The notes below the pieces were generated by a model. It did not search any database. It saw nothing but the letters and a program-made list of their open reading frames with translations, and was not told the DNA's origin. Made by a program: the position numbers and the translations under genes. From Gonatopus flavifemur (lineage: Eukaryota; Arthropoda; Insecta; Hymenoptera; Dryinidae), in assembly GCA_018340375.1 (NCBI GenBank), contig JAFFJZ010000003.1, positions 3,720,001 to 3,784,000 of the forward strand: a stretch of DNA of 64,000 nt, written 5' to 3'. Below, one piece after another: positions 41,301 to 52,979 of this stretch. Within the stretch, counting starts at the first letter, position 1; each line of letters opens with the position of its first letter.

Positions 41301-41840
41301 ATGAAATTCAGAGAAATGAACGATGTTTTCGGTCAATGGAAAACATGAAAAGAATTGACAGTACCCTTATTTCTTCTGCTTCAAAATAATGTAGCGATAC
41401 AGTTCTAAGCCCATGAGTTTCTTGATCGTATTCAACGACAGATAACTTGGCATCTCGAAAACTCAATAACAATGAATCTCTTGAAGACCCAATTAAATGC
41501 ACGGTCTGCATCGACATTACATTCCCATGCAACGTATACTGTGCAAGACATTCCAGTTTCATTTTAGGAGGCCGGGTTTCTAGAAGAATAAAACATGAAT
41601 TAAAACTACAGTTGTCAGAACATTTGACAAAACGATGAACTTTATTAGACTTGTTTCAAATGTTTACTCACCGGTATATTTTTCTTTTCGCGTTACATCT
41701 ACATCTGGAATTAAACGAAACACTCTGATAATATTTGCCCCTGCCACAACGAGACATTTTTCAGATCTATTAAAAAAATGACAAGTTATCGCGTGTTCCA
41801 CTCCCGTAGCGGGATGAGTGCTTTTGCAAATTGAATACAT
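35314..41840 (-). CDS. Cpsf1: CPSF1 (CPSF160), pre-mRNA 3' processing
   Basis: This is the 160-kDa scaffold of the cleavage and polyadenylation specificity factor. It organises WDR33 and CPSF30 at the AAUAAA signal in the nucleus. There are 21 exons; 5' ones are 41672-41840, 41365-41579, 40747-41057, 40409-40659, 40063-40244, 39528-39812, 38983-39156, 38776-38913, 38557-38706, 38313-38474 and 38015-38250. Then come 37727-37937, 37488-37654, 37171-37414, 36909-37094, 36601-36849, 36374-36526, 36139-36315, 35783-36056, 35571-35700 and 35314-35500. The total is 4251 nt, 1416 aa (human 1443). The family start [16 protein letters not shown], mid-protein [16 protein letters not shown] and [16 protein letters not shown], the CPSF_A-domain strip [16 protein letters not shown] and the end DRQTAHF are all present. 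A basic PAKKHKQ patch sits in exon 6. No break is seen. Confidence 0.97.
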
Positions 41841-42301
41841 GATTCAAAATTTTCTTATCAATTTCTCGTTGTGAGAAAATTATCACTCGTTTCGAGAACT
41901 GTTCATAACAAAATAAACACACACATGTTTTTGAGGTTAACTATATTTGCATATATTTGTATATAACCGATATATATGTATATATATATATATATATTTG
42001 ATGAACTGACTGGCGGCCTCTCATGCGTCCCCCGAACTGAATTTTCTAGGGAATATCATCGGAAAATTTATTGTTTACGAAAGCCAAGAAGAGGTTTCCA
42101 GCCATATTATTGGTACAAATCTAGAACTCCCTTCAAAATCCCTGACATTTTTTGGCGTATTCGAGATTATTATGGAAACGAGACGTAAAGAAGAAGAAGT
42201 TCATGGAAAACTAACCCAACTGCACGGATAGTGTATAAAATGTACATACAAGCACAATGCAAAAGTGACATTACGAACATCAATTAATTGAGAAAACAAT
42301 A
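41841..42301. promoter_or_regulatory. Shared CPSF1/RMND5 divergent promoter region
   Basis: Only 461 bp separate the two start codons, so both 5' UTRs and promoters must lie here. A (TA)n microsatellite at about 41965-41997 sits inside. Its length is likely to vary between individuals. No TATA box can be told apart from the microsatellite. Confidence 0.7.
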
Positions 42302-44874
42302 ATGGATGCTTGTACTGCGGTTGAACGCGAAGTTGATAAAGTTTTATTAAAATTTGGCGCAATAAATGAACATGCGGAAACAGTGTTACGTGATCTCATA
42401 AACCATATTGAGTCTCTCAAAAAGGAATTGGAAGAGGGTAAGAAAATTTCAGTGAACACTGCCATACAATGTCCGTCAAAATTTTCCTTCCACAACACCA
42501 TTTCAATAACATAAATATTTACATAATTCTTGTGGGATTTATATTTAACTTCTGATCATTGGTTTTAGGATTTTTATCACAACAATGAACATTTTCTTTA
42601 CAAAATTCCTTAAGAAAGAAATCTAAAAATAAAATCGTTTGTATATTCCAGCAAAACAATGAAAGTATCATTCATTGTGTTCATTGTGTTTGTTAGAAAA
42701 AAGAAAGATGGGATTGACATACTTTTTGAAAGGATGATTCTTATCGTTTAGTATTGAAAGAAAACATTTTTTTTATGAAGTATTGGAAAAATTCCCATGT
42801 TTCTTTGTCTTATCGAGGATCGTCTGAATAATTTTTCCAAATATAACGTAATTCTTTGTTATCTCAGCTCCCCCTGAAAATGAGGTAACACCCGTTCAAG
42901 TTGAAGTTTTGAAGCAAGCAATGACAAAAGTTCGAGATACCGTACAACGACTAACGACGGATCATCGTGATTTACACAGCACAGTTTCAAAAGTGGGAAA
43001 GGCTATCGATAGAAATTTCATAGCTGATTTTGCTAGTACCAGCAGGGAAGATGTGTTTTCAGGACCAGAAAAAACACACCTCCTCAACCAAGTTATTTGT
43101 CAACATTTTTATCGTCAAGGAATGCTCGACATCGCAGATGAATTGGCCACAGTAAATTTACATTCACATCCTGGATTAAAAATTCCATCTCATAAAACTA
43201 TTTAGGAGTTATCTGAGTATTATCGGAAGACATATGTTATGTTTTCACTGTTTAGTCATTGGAAAATAATTGCAGGGATTTTTATATTTGTTAATTTCAA
43301 TGAGAATTTGATATCTCAAAAATTTTAATGATTTGCTGAAAACATCTCCAAGTTTTGAATAGTATATTTCATTAGGAAGCATTCAAACAACAGAATTGAG
43401 TAATAAATCGGTGTAGCTTTTTTTCTGAGAAATAAGTAACTTTCAAAACTTTGTAGCAGCAAATTTTTACATATTTTCATACCACAGATGGATAGATTTT
43501 TATATATATGTTTTATATATAATATAGTCTACACATATTACTTCAGATTACGAATTTTTGGCACTCCGATGATATGGTCAACATCATAGTATATTTCATA
43601 AGCATTTTGTTCAACAGTTATTCAAATATGTTTGACTGAACCACAATTTGTAAACTATGAGTTTTCTGTACCCCTTAAGATTAGAATTCAAATTATTAAT
43701 TTTTCATCATAACCATATATCATCCCGCATTTGTAAATACAATACTTTTGTATTTGAAAAGCGAATATACATCACAATACTTTTAGGAGGCAGGCATAAA
43801 GACTGATGAAGGTAGAAAAGAGCCATTCACAGAATTAAATTATATATTCGATTGCTTAAAGCAAAGAAATCTGGAACCTGCATTAGAATGGGCTAAAAAG
43901 CATAGAGAAGCGCTTCAAGCGCAAGTATGTATACCCATCACTCGTCATGCTTTTGAATTGAAATTCACTATTATAAATTTAATTTCCTCTCGCAGAATTC
44001 TTCGTTGGAATTCAAATTACATAGGTTACAATTTATCCGCCTAGTACAACAAGGTCCAAGCAAACAGACTGAAGCGATAATGTACGCGCGTCAAAATCTC
44101 ACACAGTTTGTCGATCGGCATGAAAAAGAAGTACAATCGTTGATGGGAACGTTACTTTACTTGCCACATGGAATCCAATCATCCCCCTACAGTCATTTAT
44201 TAGATCCAACATTATGGCTCGATATACATGATGTTTTCACTAAAGAAGCATGTACATTATTAGGATTAAGCGTGGATAGCCCTTTGTCAGTTTGGTACGT
44301 CAATTTAGTATCAAATCTTGAAATCATATATAAAACAAACTATTCGATGAGCTTGTGATATTGTTTTTATTTGTTTTTAGTATCAATGCCGGTTGCACCG
44401 CACTTCCCGCACTTCTCAACATAAAACAAGTAATGCAGCAAAGACAAGTAACTGGTATATGGAATGGGAAAGACGAACTTCCGGTAAAAAATTTTATTTT
44501 GATAATTTGAGTAATGCAAAATATGAGTATGATGAATGATCGTGAATACAAAAATACTGCTTCATTTGTACAAACAGATTGAAATAGATTTGGGTAAACA
44601 AAGCCGTTATCATTCAGTTTTTGCGTGTCCAATTTTACGACAACAAAGTACAGAGAACAATCCTCCGATGAAGCTGGTGTGCGGCCACGTTATCTCTAGA
44701 GACGCTCTAAACAAACTCACCAGCGCGAATAAGTATGCTAATCGAATATAGTAAACGAAAAGTACAATATTACTGAAATCACTTTTTAATAGAAATCAAT
44801 TTGTTTCCAGGCTCAAGTGCCCGTATTGTCCGGTGGAGCAGAATCCAGAAGATGCGAGACTTATATACTTCTAG
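42302..44874 (+). CDS. RMND5A: RMND5, RING subunit of GID/CTLH ubiquitin ligase
   Basis: RMND5 (yeast Gid2) is one of the two RING proteins of the GID/CTLH E3 ligase, pairing with MAEA. Exons are 42302-42437, 42868-43151, 43787-43924, 43996-44294, 44381-44483, 44578-44732 and 44811-44874 (1179 nt, 392 aa; human RMND5A 391). The start [18 protein letters not shown], the LisH-like [14 protein letters not shown], the CTLH stretch [14 protein letters not shown], and the strip [12 protein letters not shown] all match the family. The C-terminal degenerate RING has Cys337, Cys355, His357, Cys375 and Cys378 ([28 protein letters not shown]). Fewer zinc ligands than a classic RING is normal for this family. 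If intron 2 were retained, translation would stop early at 43205. It is divergent from CPSF1. Confidence 0.96.
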
Positions 44875-46579
44875 ATCACTGTGATATTTATTTGAGGTGC
44901 TTAGGGTCAATATTATATATATAAATATATACCTATACAATATATGAAAATTAGGAAGAGTTTGAAAAGAACACTAGCACCGTGCTCTTCAAGTCAGCAG
45001 TCATAGATAACTGTTAAAAGAGGATATATGGTTTACTTTGAGGACGAATTTTTCTTTTTCACATTTATAGTGAAGCTATTAGCAAATCAGCGTATTCAAG
45101 ACTTTTTAATGTCGTATATACCAAGACTGATTGCCAAGAAACGCAGAAAAATCTGTGTATACTATTGAATCATTGATAAAATCATCAATGACTGTATTTT
45201 GATGTAATCTTTTTCGTTTTCAGCGATACAGATGCTTTTGGTTGAAAATTATCATTTTAAGTGATACAAAATAACTTAGGATTCTGTTATTTGTTGCGGG
45301 ATCGTTATCCTTTTGACAAAAACTTCATCCGAGGCTCCGTTTTTGAAGTGCTTTATCTAATTGCATTCCAAAATTGGGCCCCAAAAAGAATTCTTGCAAA
45401 GGAAAATTTATTTTCGAATTGAAATGATAACGGCAGAATCTGGCTCAATCTTTTGTTCGAGATTATTTTCAATTCGCCACATGCATGATGACTTGTCAGT
45501 TGCAATGAATAAAGAGTATTTTAATTTCATAATCAAAAATGTAACCAAATGAGTTGATATTGTTTTGTTAATAATTTGAAAAGAGTTGTGAAGAAATATC
45601 TATTGGAAAAACTTTACTTTCATAGTAGATCGGAGATGAATGAATTACCTGAATTTCTTTTATTCAGCTTTGTTTTGGTGTCTTCTAATCTAATCACATT
45701 CAAATAAGAAGTATCAGGAAAGAAATATGGAGAAAATGAATTATAAACTAAAAATAATCTCACATAAAAGATTCTGTTTGTGGTTGTTTTGTGTCACTTT
45801 GTGGACGTAAAAAATGCGAAAAGAAATTAAAATGAAATTGAATTTGAAATGAATACCAATGGGTCAACCATTGATAAATAATTTGGCAAAAGGACCATGC
45901 AATTTTCAAATATCCTCATTGTAAATTGATTAATAGAGTTTCTTTTTGTATATAGACATGAAATCTAACTACCAAGTGAAACTTATTTGACGTTATGATG
46001 ATTTTCATGATGTTATTGTAAAATAGTTGACAGGGATGATAAATGAATAAAGTGTGAATTGCTTTGCCAAATTTGGTAATTGAAGGAATTTTTTAATAAA
46101 TAGTTCTATATCGGATTATTTAGGACTATATATTCGCAAGGAATGCAAAACAAAAATAATTAACCAATTTGAATGTAATTGTATAATTTCTCTTTTCTTT
46201 TTAGGTTGAAAATATTTATTTGAACAAAATATCTGCATTAGATTTTTCTTGATTAACATTAATTTTAATATGCTATTTTATATGTCATCAAAATATGAAT
46301 TGAAATAAAAATGGTCAACCGAAATATATCGAGTCTTCTTGTGTATCTTTATTTTCGTGTTTGAAGCAAATTTTGATGAATGATTTTTCGAATTGATGAG
46401 AAATGTGCAGTTGCATACACAATTGCAGAAAAGAAAGAGAGGTCCGAAAACGCTCGTATCCAAGTGAAATAACTTTATCAAATTGTTTCGGGAAATTGAA
46501 ATTTTGGGGTACTGTTGAGTCAGAACATAGGGACTTTCATTTACTCTCTCATGAAACAGATTTTCTTCAGAGTTTTTAG
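44875..46579. other. Intergenic, RMND5 3' flank
   Basis: AT-rich sequence that includes the RMND5 3' UTR. No exon chain, RNA gene or clear element is visible. The longest frame, 112 codons on the - strand from 46616, has no family features. Confidence 0.6.
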
Positions 46580-46820
46580 GGTGATTTGGTAAACACCCGT
46601 TGGTCCGAAAGCCCATTAGTCCGAAGCACCGTTGGTCCGAATTATAAAATTCCGAATGAAAGTAATTCCGAAAATGTTCTGGTGAAATTTTATCTCATTC
46701 GCACATGACTAGTAACGTTTAGTTATATTTCGGATTATTCTCATTCGGAATTTTATAATTCGGACGAACGGCGCTTCGGACTAACGGGCTTTCGGACCAA
46801 CGGGTGTTTACCGGTGATTT
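46580..46820. mobile_element. MITE with perfect 8-bp target duplication (hAT-like)
   Basis: The body 46588-46812 (225 bp) is flanked by GGTGATTT at 46580-46587 and again at 46813-46820. The terminal inverted repeats run about 70 bp with roughly three mismatches, starting GGTAAACACCCGTTGGTCCG. They contain the repeated word TTGGTCCGAA. An 8-bp duplication fits the hAT superfamily, though P and Merlin elements also make 8-bp duplications. The near-intact ends suggest a young insertion. It sits about 340 bp upstream of the gene A start codon. Confidence 0.92.
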
Positions 46821-46929
46821 TAGTGAATTATTATTGACGAGCCAATCAAATTTCCGGATTTCGTATCGTTTTCTAGAAATTCTGCTCCAAGACAGGTAAG
46901 CCCGAACATAGGAACTATGGTTTCTCAAA

Positions 46930-47165
46930 AGTTGGTAGGAAGTAAAATCTTCACAATGCAGTTCATCCAAATGCATCGTGGATATTGTTATAATATCTGG
47001 GACTTCACAACTACTTCCATACTTCATTTTTGCATTTAGAGTTAATCACTTGTTAACAGTGGTATTCAATAGTTCTTCATTCACATACATTCTTGAATTA
47101 ATTTGGAAAATTTATTGATTTGCAATTTTATCGAGAATCGTTCGAAGCAAATATAAAAAAACATG
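46930..47165 (+). promoter_or_regulatory. Gene A 5' region, duplicated in gene B
   Basis: This block is collinear with 52745-52979. Shared words include TTGTTATAATATCTGGGACT / TTGTTATAGTATTTGGGATT and AGTGGTATTCAATAGTT / AGTGGTATTCAATAGTT. Both end in ATGGTGAGTTTATT. TATTCAATAG is a plausible initiator, at about 47063-47072, with the start codon roughly 95 bp on. The similarity continues some 140 bp into the intron. Confidence 0.7.
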
Positions 47166-50100
47166 GTGAGTTTATTCAAATCATGCATTTTCTTCAATTT
47201 TTGTTATTGACTTGCGTGTAAATAACAAAATTTCTTTTGGATTCGTGGATGATACCAGATTGATTTAGATGAAATCATAATCCTTGTTAATTATTTTTTA
47301 TATTGTATTTGACAACAAGAGTTGAAATTGCACAATGTATCATTTGTGATGTTTTAGCCAATGATACATCCCAATTTTGAAAAATTTTCAAAATTGTATA
47401 TAATTTATACATAATTCAATAGAATTTATATAATTATATATAGACTATATATAATTCTGAAAATTTTTCTACATAGATTGTGGAATTTGTAATTTTTTTC
47501 AATGCTCTGTAATTTATACAATATCATAAACAAAAATAAATCTCTGCATCCCTCTGCATTTTCTAATTGTCCGAAATCTGACAGAAATGAAGAGGAATGA
47601 AGAAATTCCTGTCAGATTTCGGACGTTTTCAGATAAATGCAGAGTTTTATTTTTATTGGAGATAATATTGTGAAAAGTTACAATGTTTGCATTTCATTGA
47701 GTAAAATATTATTAGGGATAAATTGTTTAATTTTTCAATGGAATTTCTTCGTAGTAAATATTTTATTTCTATTCGAAATTGTATTTTATGCACTGAGAAA
47801 AGCATCCCAAATTAGGGACAAGCGATACTCGCAGTATAGATACTTTTATATAAAAAACTTTGAATTGATATTTTATAAAAGTTCATATAAGCTATATATT
47901 TTCCTGTACAAAAGTATCAATACTGTCAGGATTTCTATCCCGGACGGGACAAAATGTTTCAATGATGTTTCGAAATATCGCTACGATATTATCAACACAT
48001 TTGTATCCTGTTGAAGTTCGAATTGTTTATCGAAACAAATTCGTGACCGAATATAAAAATATTATAACATACGTGCTTTTGCTTTTTTTGCATAATGTTC
48101 AATCAGCATTTCTCATTGAAAAAAATGTAATCTCAAGCATCGTTATCAAGTTCAGATTAGATTTTGTTATATCTAATATAAATTTCATACAGAACAGTCG
48201 TTGATAGAATTACGCCGCCTCTCCGTGGAATTAAGGGAGAAAAAAACAGATACAGCGCGTTGTAAAAGAACCGTTTAAAATTCAGATGGAACTTTCTGGG
48301 GTTTTTTATCCGGGTATAACCGGTCGCAGATGCAGGTTTTGTGGTCATTTTTCATCCGTTTCCATCCGGATCCCATCCGGGTTTTGAGACTGAATATTGT
48401 TTGAAATTCCAAATGAAACCCGAACAAGAAATTGAATGGGTTCCATTCGATTTTCGTGCGGGATTCCGAGAAACATCCATTATTAGGATCCGGATGTAAC
48501 CTCATATAACAAAAGTTGCTGTGCAACCATTGCTCTTATGTTGTTTCTTAAATTTACGCGAAGTTGCTGGGAATTTGCTACGCACGTGATTGCGAGTTTC
48601 ATGAAACCGAGCAACTTCCCAGCAACACGACAACAACTCAACCCAAAATCCCAGATTCACAGCATATTGTTGCGCATTTGGCGACGCAACGTCCCTGCAA
48701 ATTGTTCTAAACTGTTGCTGGCCCGTACAGCACAACCACCGATTCTCCACCCAGGACTTCGGTGGACTGGAAGTGGAGAATCAGGATTCCATCTATGTTT
48801 CCTGAAGGTATTTCGAGACGGACATTCCAACGTTCGGAGAACCCTCGTAAAACGTTTGTGAATCTAAAATTCAGCTTTTATGAACCTTCGGCCCGATCTA
48901 TACAGATCTAATCTGAACGCTCGTTGAAACTTCATATTCCCTTGGGAAAGAAAGATTAATGGAACGTTTATCGAAGATATTCCGAAGGTTCATGAAAGTT
49001 GAAATGAAGGTTCTCTCAAAGGAATTTATAATTAAAATGATAATTTTGCATGTCTCAAAACATTTTTTTTCAAGATGTTTTCGAAGTAAATTCAACATAT
49101 CTAAAACATATGTAAAATTGTTAAAATTTTCCATAATTTCTCATAAAAGTAATTTCCCAATTCCTAGAAAAATTATGACAAAATCCCATAATTCCTCTAA
49201 GATTTAGGACTTTTATGAGGAATTATGTGAAATTATTAGATCATTCTCGCTATGGTATTTTTTGTTGGCAAAAGATACAAATGAACTGTGTTTGAACAGT
49301 TTTGTACAGGCCATATTTTGATTATTCCATGTGGCTTTATTTCCGAGTGATTTATCAGAACTGTTTGACGCGGGAGAAAACCATATTCAAAGTCGAACTG
49401 TCTCGATCTGTTTCTGCTGTACAGTTTCTGTCTATTTCAATTCGTTCCTATCTGGCATTTGTGGCACGGCAGTTTTGAGTGATCGTTAGAAAAGATGTGA
49501 CTAGTTTATAAGTGCTGATATCTTCTTACATGACATTGCGTGTATCGAAGGATTTTTTAATAAACTCTTTGCTGTCTGGAACCCGAATGTTCTGTCCTGC
49601 AGTGACCGTACTGTAATGAATGCTGATTAAGGGAACGTGATTTGTGTCAGTTGCTTTAGATTTTCGAATTGAGTAAAAGACAAACTCTCATCATTGACTT
49701 TTATTTTTGCAGGATAATCAAGTGATATGGCTGATAATACTGGGAATATTAATTTATCATTTTGCACAACAGCGACAAAAAGATGAATTCATTTGGGATA
49801 TATATGAAAACGAATTTGGCCATGATATGGTCACATTGAAGAGGACGAAACAAGAGGATCTCAAAGTGCATTATGGTGGAAATAAGGGACCTTACGTTTT
49901 TTTGAGAGGTGAGGTAGTATTTGTACCATGGGAATTGGTCGATCATAATGGAAAATTGAGAAAAAAACAAACTGAGAATTATACAATCAAAAAAGGGAAG
50001 GACGAAATTATTTGGAGTATCCATGAAAACGATGGTGGCGTTGATATGATCACAGTTAAGAATACGACACAAGACAATTTTATGGTGAAATATGGCGTAA

Positions 50101-50435
50101 ACGAGGATCCTTGGATTTTGTTGGAAGATAAAAAAGTATCTGTGCCAAAGTCATTACTCGATGCTGAAGGGAAATTAAAAAAAAAAGATAAAGCATCTGT
50201 GGAGAATAAATTTGTTTACATAAGTGCTTTAATTTTGGCTCTGGGAATTGCATGGACATTTGGATGTGCAGCCGATATTGGAGCTGGAATCTTTGGAGCG
50301 TTGTTCAATTTGATTAAATGTATTTTAGGTTTGAGTTTTAATGTTATTAATCGTTCCTTGATTGTTTTAGTATTCTTTTACTTCGCTTATAGATATATCT
50401 CCCGTCTAATACAAAGCATTCTGAAGGAATTCTGA
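47163..50435 (+). CDS. Gene A: membrane protein with two ~73-aa modules
   Basis: I do not recognise this family. The model is an ATG-only coding exon (47163-47165, directly followed by GTGAGT) joined across a 2.5-kb intron to 49713-50435 after TTTTTGCAG (726 nt, 241 aa). Exon 2 has no nearby in-frame ATG, which supports the join. Residues 5-19 are hydrophobic (VIWLIILGILIYHFA), a likely signal or anchor. Two copies of one module start at about residues 25 and 98. Each has DE-I-W-I-EN, G-DM-T-K, YG-N--P, a VP-L pair, then GKL-KK. Hydrophobic segments follow at about 169-190 and 205-235. Gene B downstream shares its 5' region and a diverged single module. Expression is unproven, but an uninterrupted 241-codon frame with an internal protein repeat is strong evidence of coding. 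Confidence 0.65.
47395..47475. repeat. Dispersed TATA-rich repeat, intron copy
   Basis: This is one copy of a recurrent motif made of ATATATAAATTATATATAAT-like runs followed by TCTGAAAATTTTTCTACA. Similar copies lie near 1280, 27960, 31805, 31975, 51645, 54140, 55100 and 59265, several with the same AAAATTTTTC tail. Confidence 0.7.
47529..47661. repeat. Inverted repeat in gene A intron
   Basis: Outer arms AAAAATAAATCTCTGCAT / ATGCAGAGTTTTATTTTTATT and inner arms GTCCGAAATCTGACAG / CTGTCAGATTTCGGAC pair around a short AATGAAGAGG loop. It is MITE-like and non-coding. Confidence 0.75.
48500..48740. repeat. Repeat cluster in gene A intron
   Basis: Contains the inverted counterpart of the 27258 repeat (GCATTTGGCGACGCAACGTC) and an adjacent hairpin (GAAGTTGCTGGGAATTTGC / GAGCAACTTCCCAGCAAC). 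The sequence is more GC-rich than the intron around it. It is a transposon-derived fragment with no conserved frame. Confidence 0.65.
48786..48955. mobile_element. Partial copy of the 53460 foldback element
   Basis: The words CCATCTATGTTTCCTGAA, AAACGTTTGTGAATCTA and GATCTATACAGATCTAATCT occur in the same order as in the right arm of the foldback at 53460-53940, with scattered changes. Only one arm is present. Confidence 0.8.
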
Positions 50436-52744
50436 AAGAATTCTTTGTTAGATAACTTCATTGAAAATTACAAAAATAATCGAAAAGAGGTTTTTTAGGT
50501 CGAGAATTCTTCATGAATTCTTGAAATGAAATCATATTCTTATAATAATCAGATATTTGATCATTTATATTTTCATTGTCACAAAATTGTGACAAAATCA
50601 ATTATATCACATGTGTAATGTTACATATTTATTTAAAAGTAACTACCCAGATAGTACCCAAGAATCCCAAATGAGTTTTGAAAAAGAACTCTTAAATGAC
50701 TCTTTTAGAATACAAAAAGTTCTTGAAGAGTTTCAAAAAGTATTCATTCCGTCAGACATTTGCGAGTTCCGTTGAAATTCTCAAAGAAGTCGCATAGTGA
50801 TTTTAAGAAAACTCGTAAATGTCTCACGAATTGAATTCTTTTTGAATTTATTTGGGATTATTGCGTGCTATCTGGGTAAAAATGATAGTACAAAGGAAAT
50901 AGATCCAGATAGAAAAATCTCTCAATGATGTCATCATAATGGTGACATGGATGCCAAGAAATGTTCGCATCACGTGAGAGATGCCATACATATTATGATG
51001 AATACAATGCATTCATGTAGAACTCTTTTAGAATCTCTGTATTTTCCGAGTAGTATCCTCTTAAGAAACGCTCAATGTCAATGACCAATGATGTATAAAC
51101 ATAAAAAAATGTTATCAAAAAATAAAGTTCCATTTTTGCAGTTCAACACTGCGATGAAAACCCATCGATCTCGAAAACTAGCTATTTTCATCCTCCCCCT
51201 CCCTTCGTGATACCTTTCAACATTCATGAAAATCCCTTCAAATGAACGTACGTTCATTTTCATTCTCCTCATACTCCTATGGATACTCTATTTTTTCCTA
51301 AAAAAATGCTAAAATGTATGTTTTAGCACCGTGACACTGGTTAATCTTTTTTGACAAATTGTTCGAAAATGAAGCAACATAATCAAAGGATATGTTTTAA
51401 AAATAAGCCCGGTTCAAGACTCTTCAAAAGGATCTTTAGATATTTCATAAAACTGCTTGAACTTGTACAAATGGCATTTCAATATATCTTTGAATCCTGA
51501 GTATATGAATCAACAACAAAATATGGTTTTTCTTTTTTGAACGAACGAGCTTGTTAAGAACGAACTTGTCTCGTTAATCACATAAATAATGCAGAAAATC
51601 AGGTCTTAAAAAAAAACCTACCCGTGTGAAAAAATTTTTAACTCATATATAATTTACATATAACTCAATATAATTCGTATATAAATCTATATAAATTATA
51701 TATAATTTTGAAAATTTGTTTCAATCGAATAGATCCACCGATACATAGCGCTTTATATATGTTTCTCGCGTCTCTCTTTCATTCATGAAATCATTGGTCG
51801 TTATAATATTAACTATAGTTTATCGATTACCATCGCAAAGTTGTTTTTAGTATCACGAGGAATATGGAAATAATATTTTGTTTTTCGTACAGATTTTAAT
51901 ACGTAATTTTTTAGATAAGATTGGCCAGAAATCTTCGATAGGTCGAGCTTGGATTTAGTATAATAAGCTTGTTCCATCTCAAGGCTTCCAATCCTTCTTA
52001 AATTATTTTCAGCGTAATGACACAAATCTGAAATTCAGCAAAGGAGCAGGACAAAAACCACGATTTGCACTTCTTTCCAGCCTTCTTACGTCTTTTTCCT
52101 TTGAACTTTTCGACCTTTTGCCGTTGATTCATGAGAAATAATTTGATTTTTATTCACTAATTTACTCCAGCTAATTGTAATATATGAAAAGAAAATGCGA
52201 ATCGAGCTGAGTTGACATTTTAAAACTTCATTATAGCATTCATGCTTTCTGAATTTTGAATCTCAAAGCGACTGTCATTTTACGATGCTTTATGCATTTC
52301 TTGAAGTTTTTTTCCGTATTCTACATATTATCTGTGAATAATCTATGCAGAATCAACGCACGTTATTTATCGCACGCGTACAGAATCCAACCCTGAAGAC
52401 CAGCCTGAGTCTGTGGAATAGTTTCCACGGTTATCTCATTCTGTACTTTGAAAGCATTTTTTTCGAGTGCGAATGTGTGAATTCCTGACACGAAGAGTAT
52501 CGTGCCGGATCAAAATCGAACGAATCAGATTGTTCGAAAGGGGCGGGTAATTTGAGTCAATATGGCGTCTGATATGTTAGCGAACGCTTCCTTCCTTACA
52601 AGCGGGGTAACTGTGTAGATTGTGCCGGTGGTCTGAAACATACAAACTACGGTGATCGTATGGTACTTTTTGTTTTTTTCAAATTGGTCATTCCCTTTAA
52701 TAAGATGAAGATTGATGAATTCCGTGAAATCTAGTACTTTGACT
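50436..52744. other. Spacer between genes A and B
   Basis: No supported exon. It holds the TA-flanked MITE at 50644, a TATA-rich dispersed repeat at about 51645-51715 and AT-rich spacer. The 5' half includes the presumed gene A 3' UTR. Confidence 0.55.
50644..50878. mobile_element. CCCAGATAG-type MITE with TA duplication
   Basis: TA-CCCAGATAGTACCCAAG at the left is matched by the inverse ...GCGTGCTATCTGGG-TA at the right, and the arms pair inward for about 50 bp (AATCCCAAATGAGTT / AATTTATTTGGGATT). The TA duplication suggests Tc1/mariner origin. A split relative is at 28270-28553, and a right-end fragment lies near 54040-54095. Confidence 0.78.
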
Positions 52745-52979
52745 AGAATAAGTTGGTCGGAAGTACGATCTTCAGGATCGAAGGCATCGAGCGTGTTGTT
52801 ATAGTATTTGGGATTTCACAAATACCTCCATGCTTTACCTTTGCGTTCGAAGCTAATAACTTAATAGCTGATAGTGGTATTCAATAGTTTTTCATCCACG
52901 TAAAAAGCTTGAAGTGATTTGGAATATTTATTATTCTGCAATTTTGTTGAGAATCATTTGGAGCATATTGGAAAAAATG
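52745..52979 (+). promoter_or_regulatory. Gene B 5' region, duplicated from gene A
   Basis: This is the counterpart of 46930-47165. TATTCAATAG (about 52879-52888) is the same candidate initiator, and AGAATCATTTGGAGCATATTG parallels AGAATCGTTCGAAGCAAATAT. It ends at ATG followed by GTGAGTTTATT. Homology runs on to about 53105 inside the intron. Confidence 0.7.
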
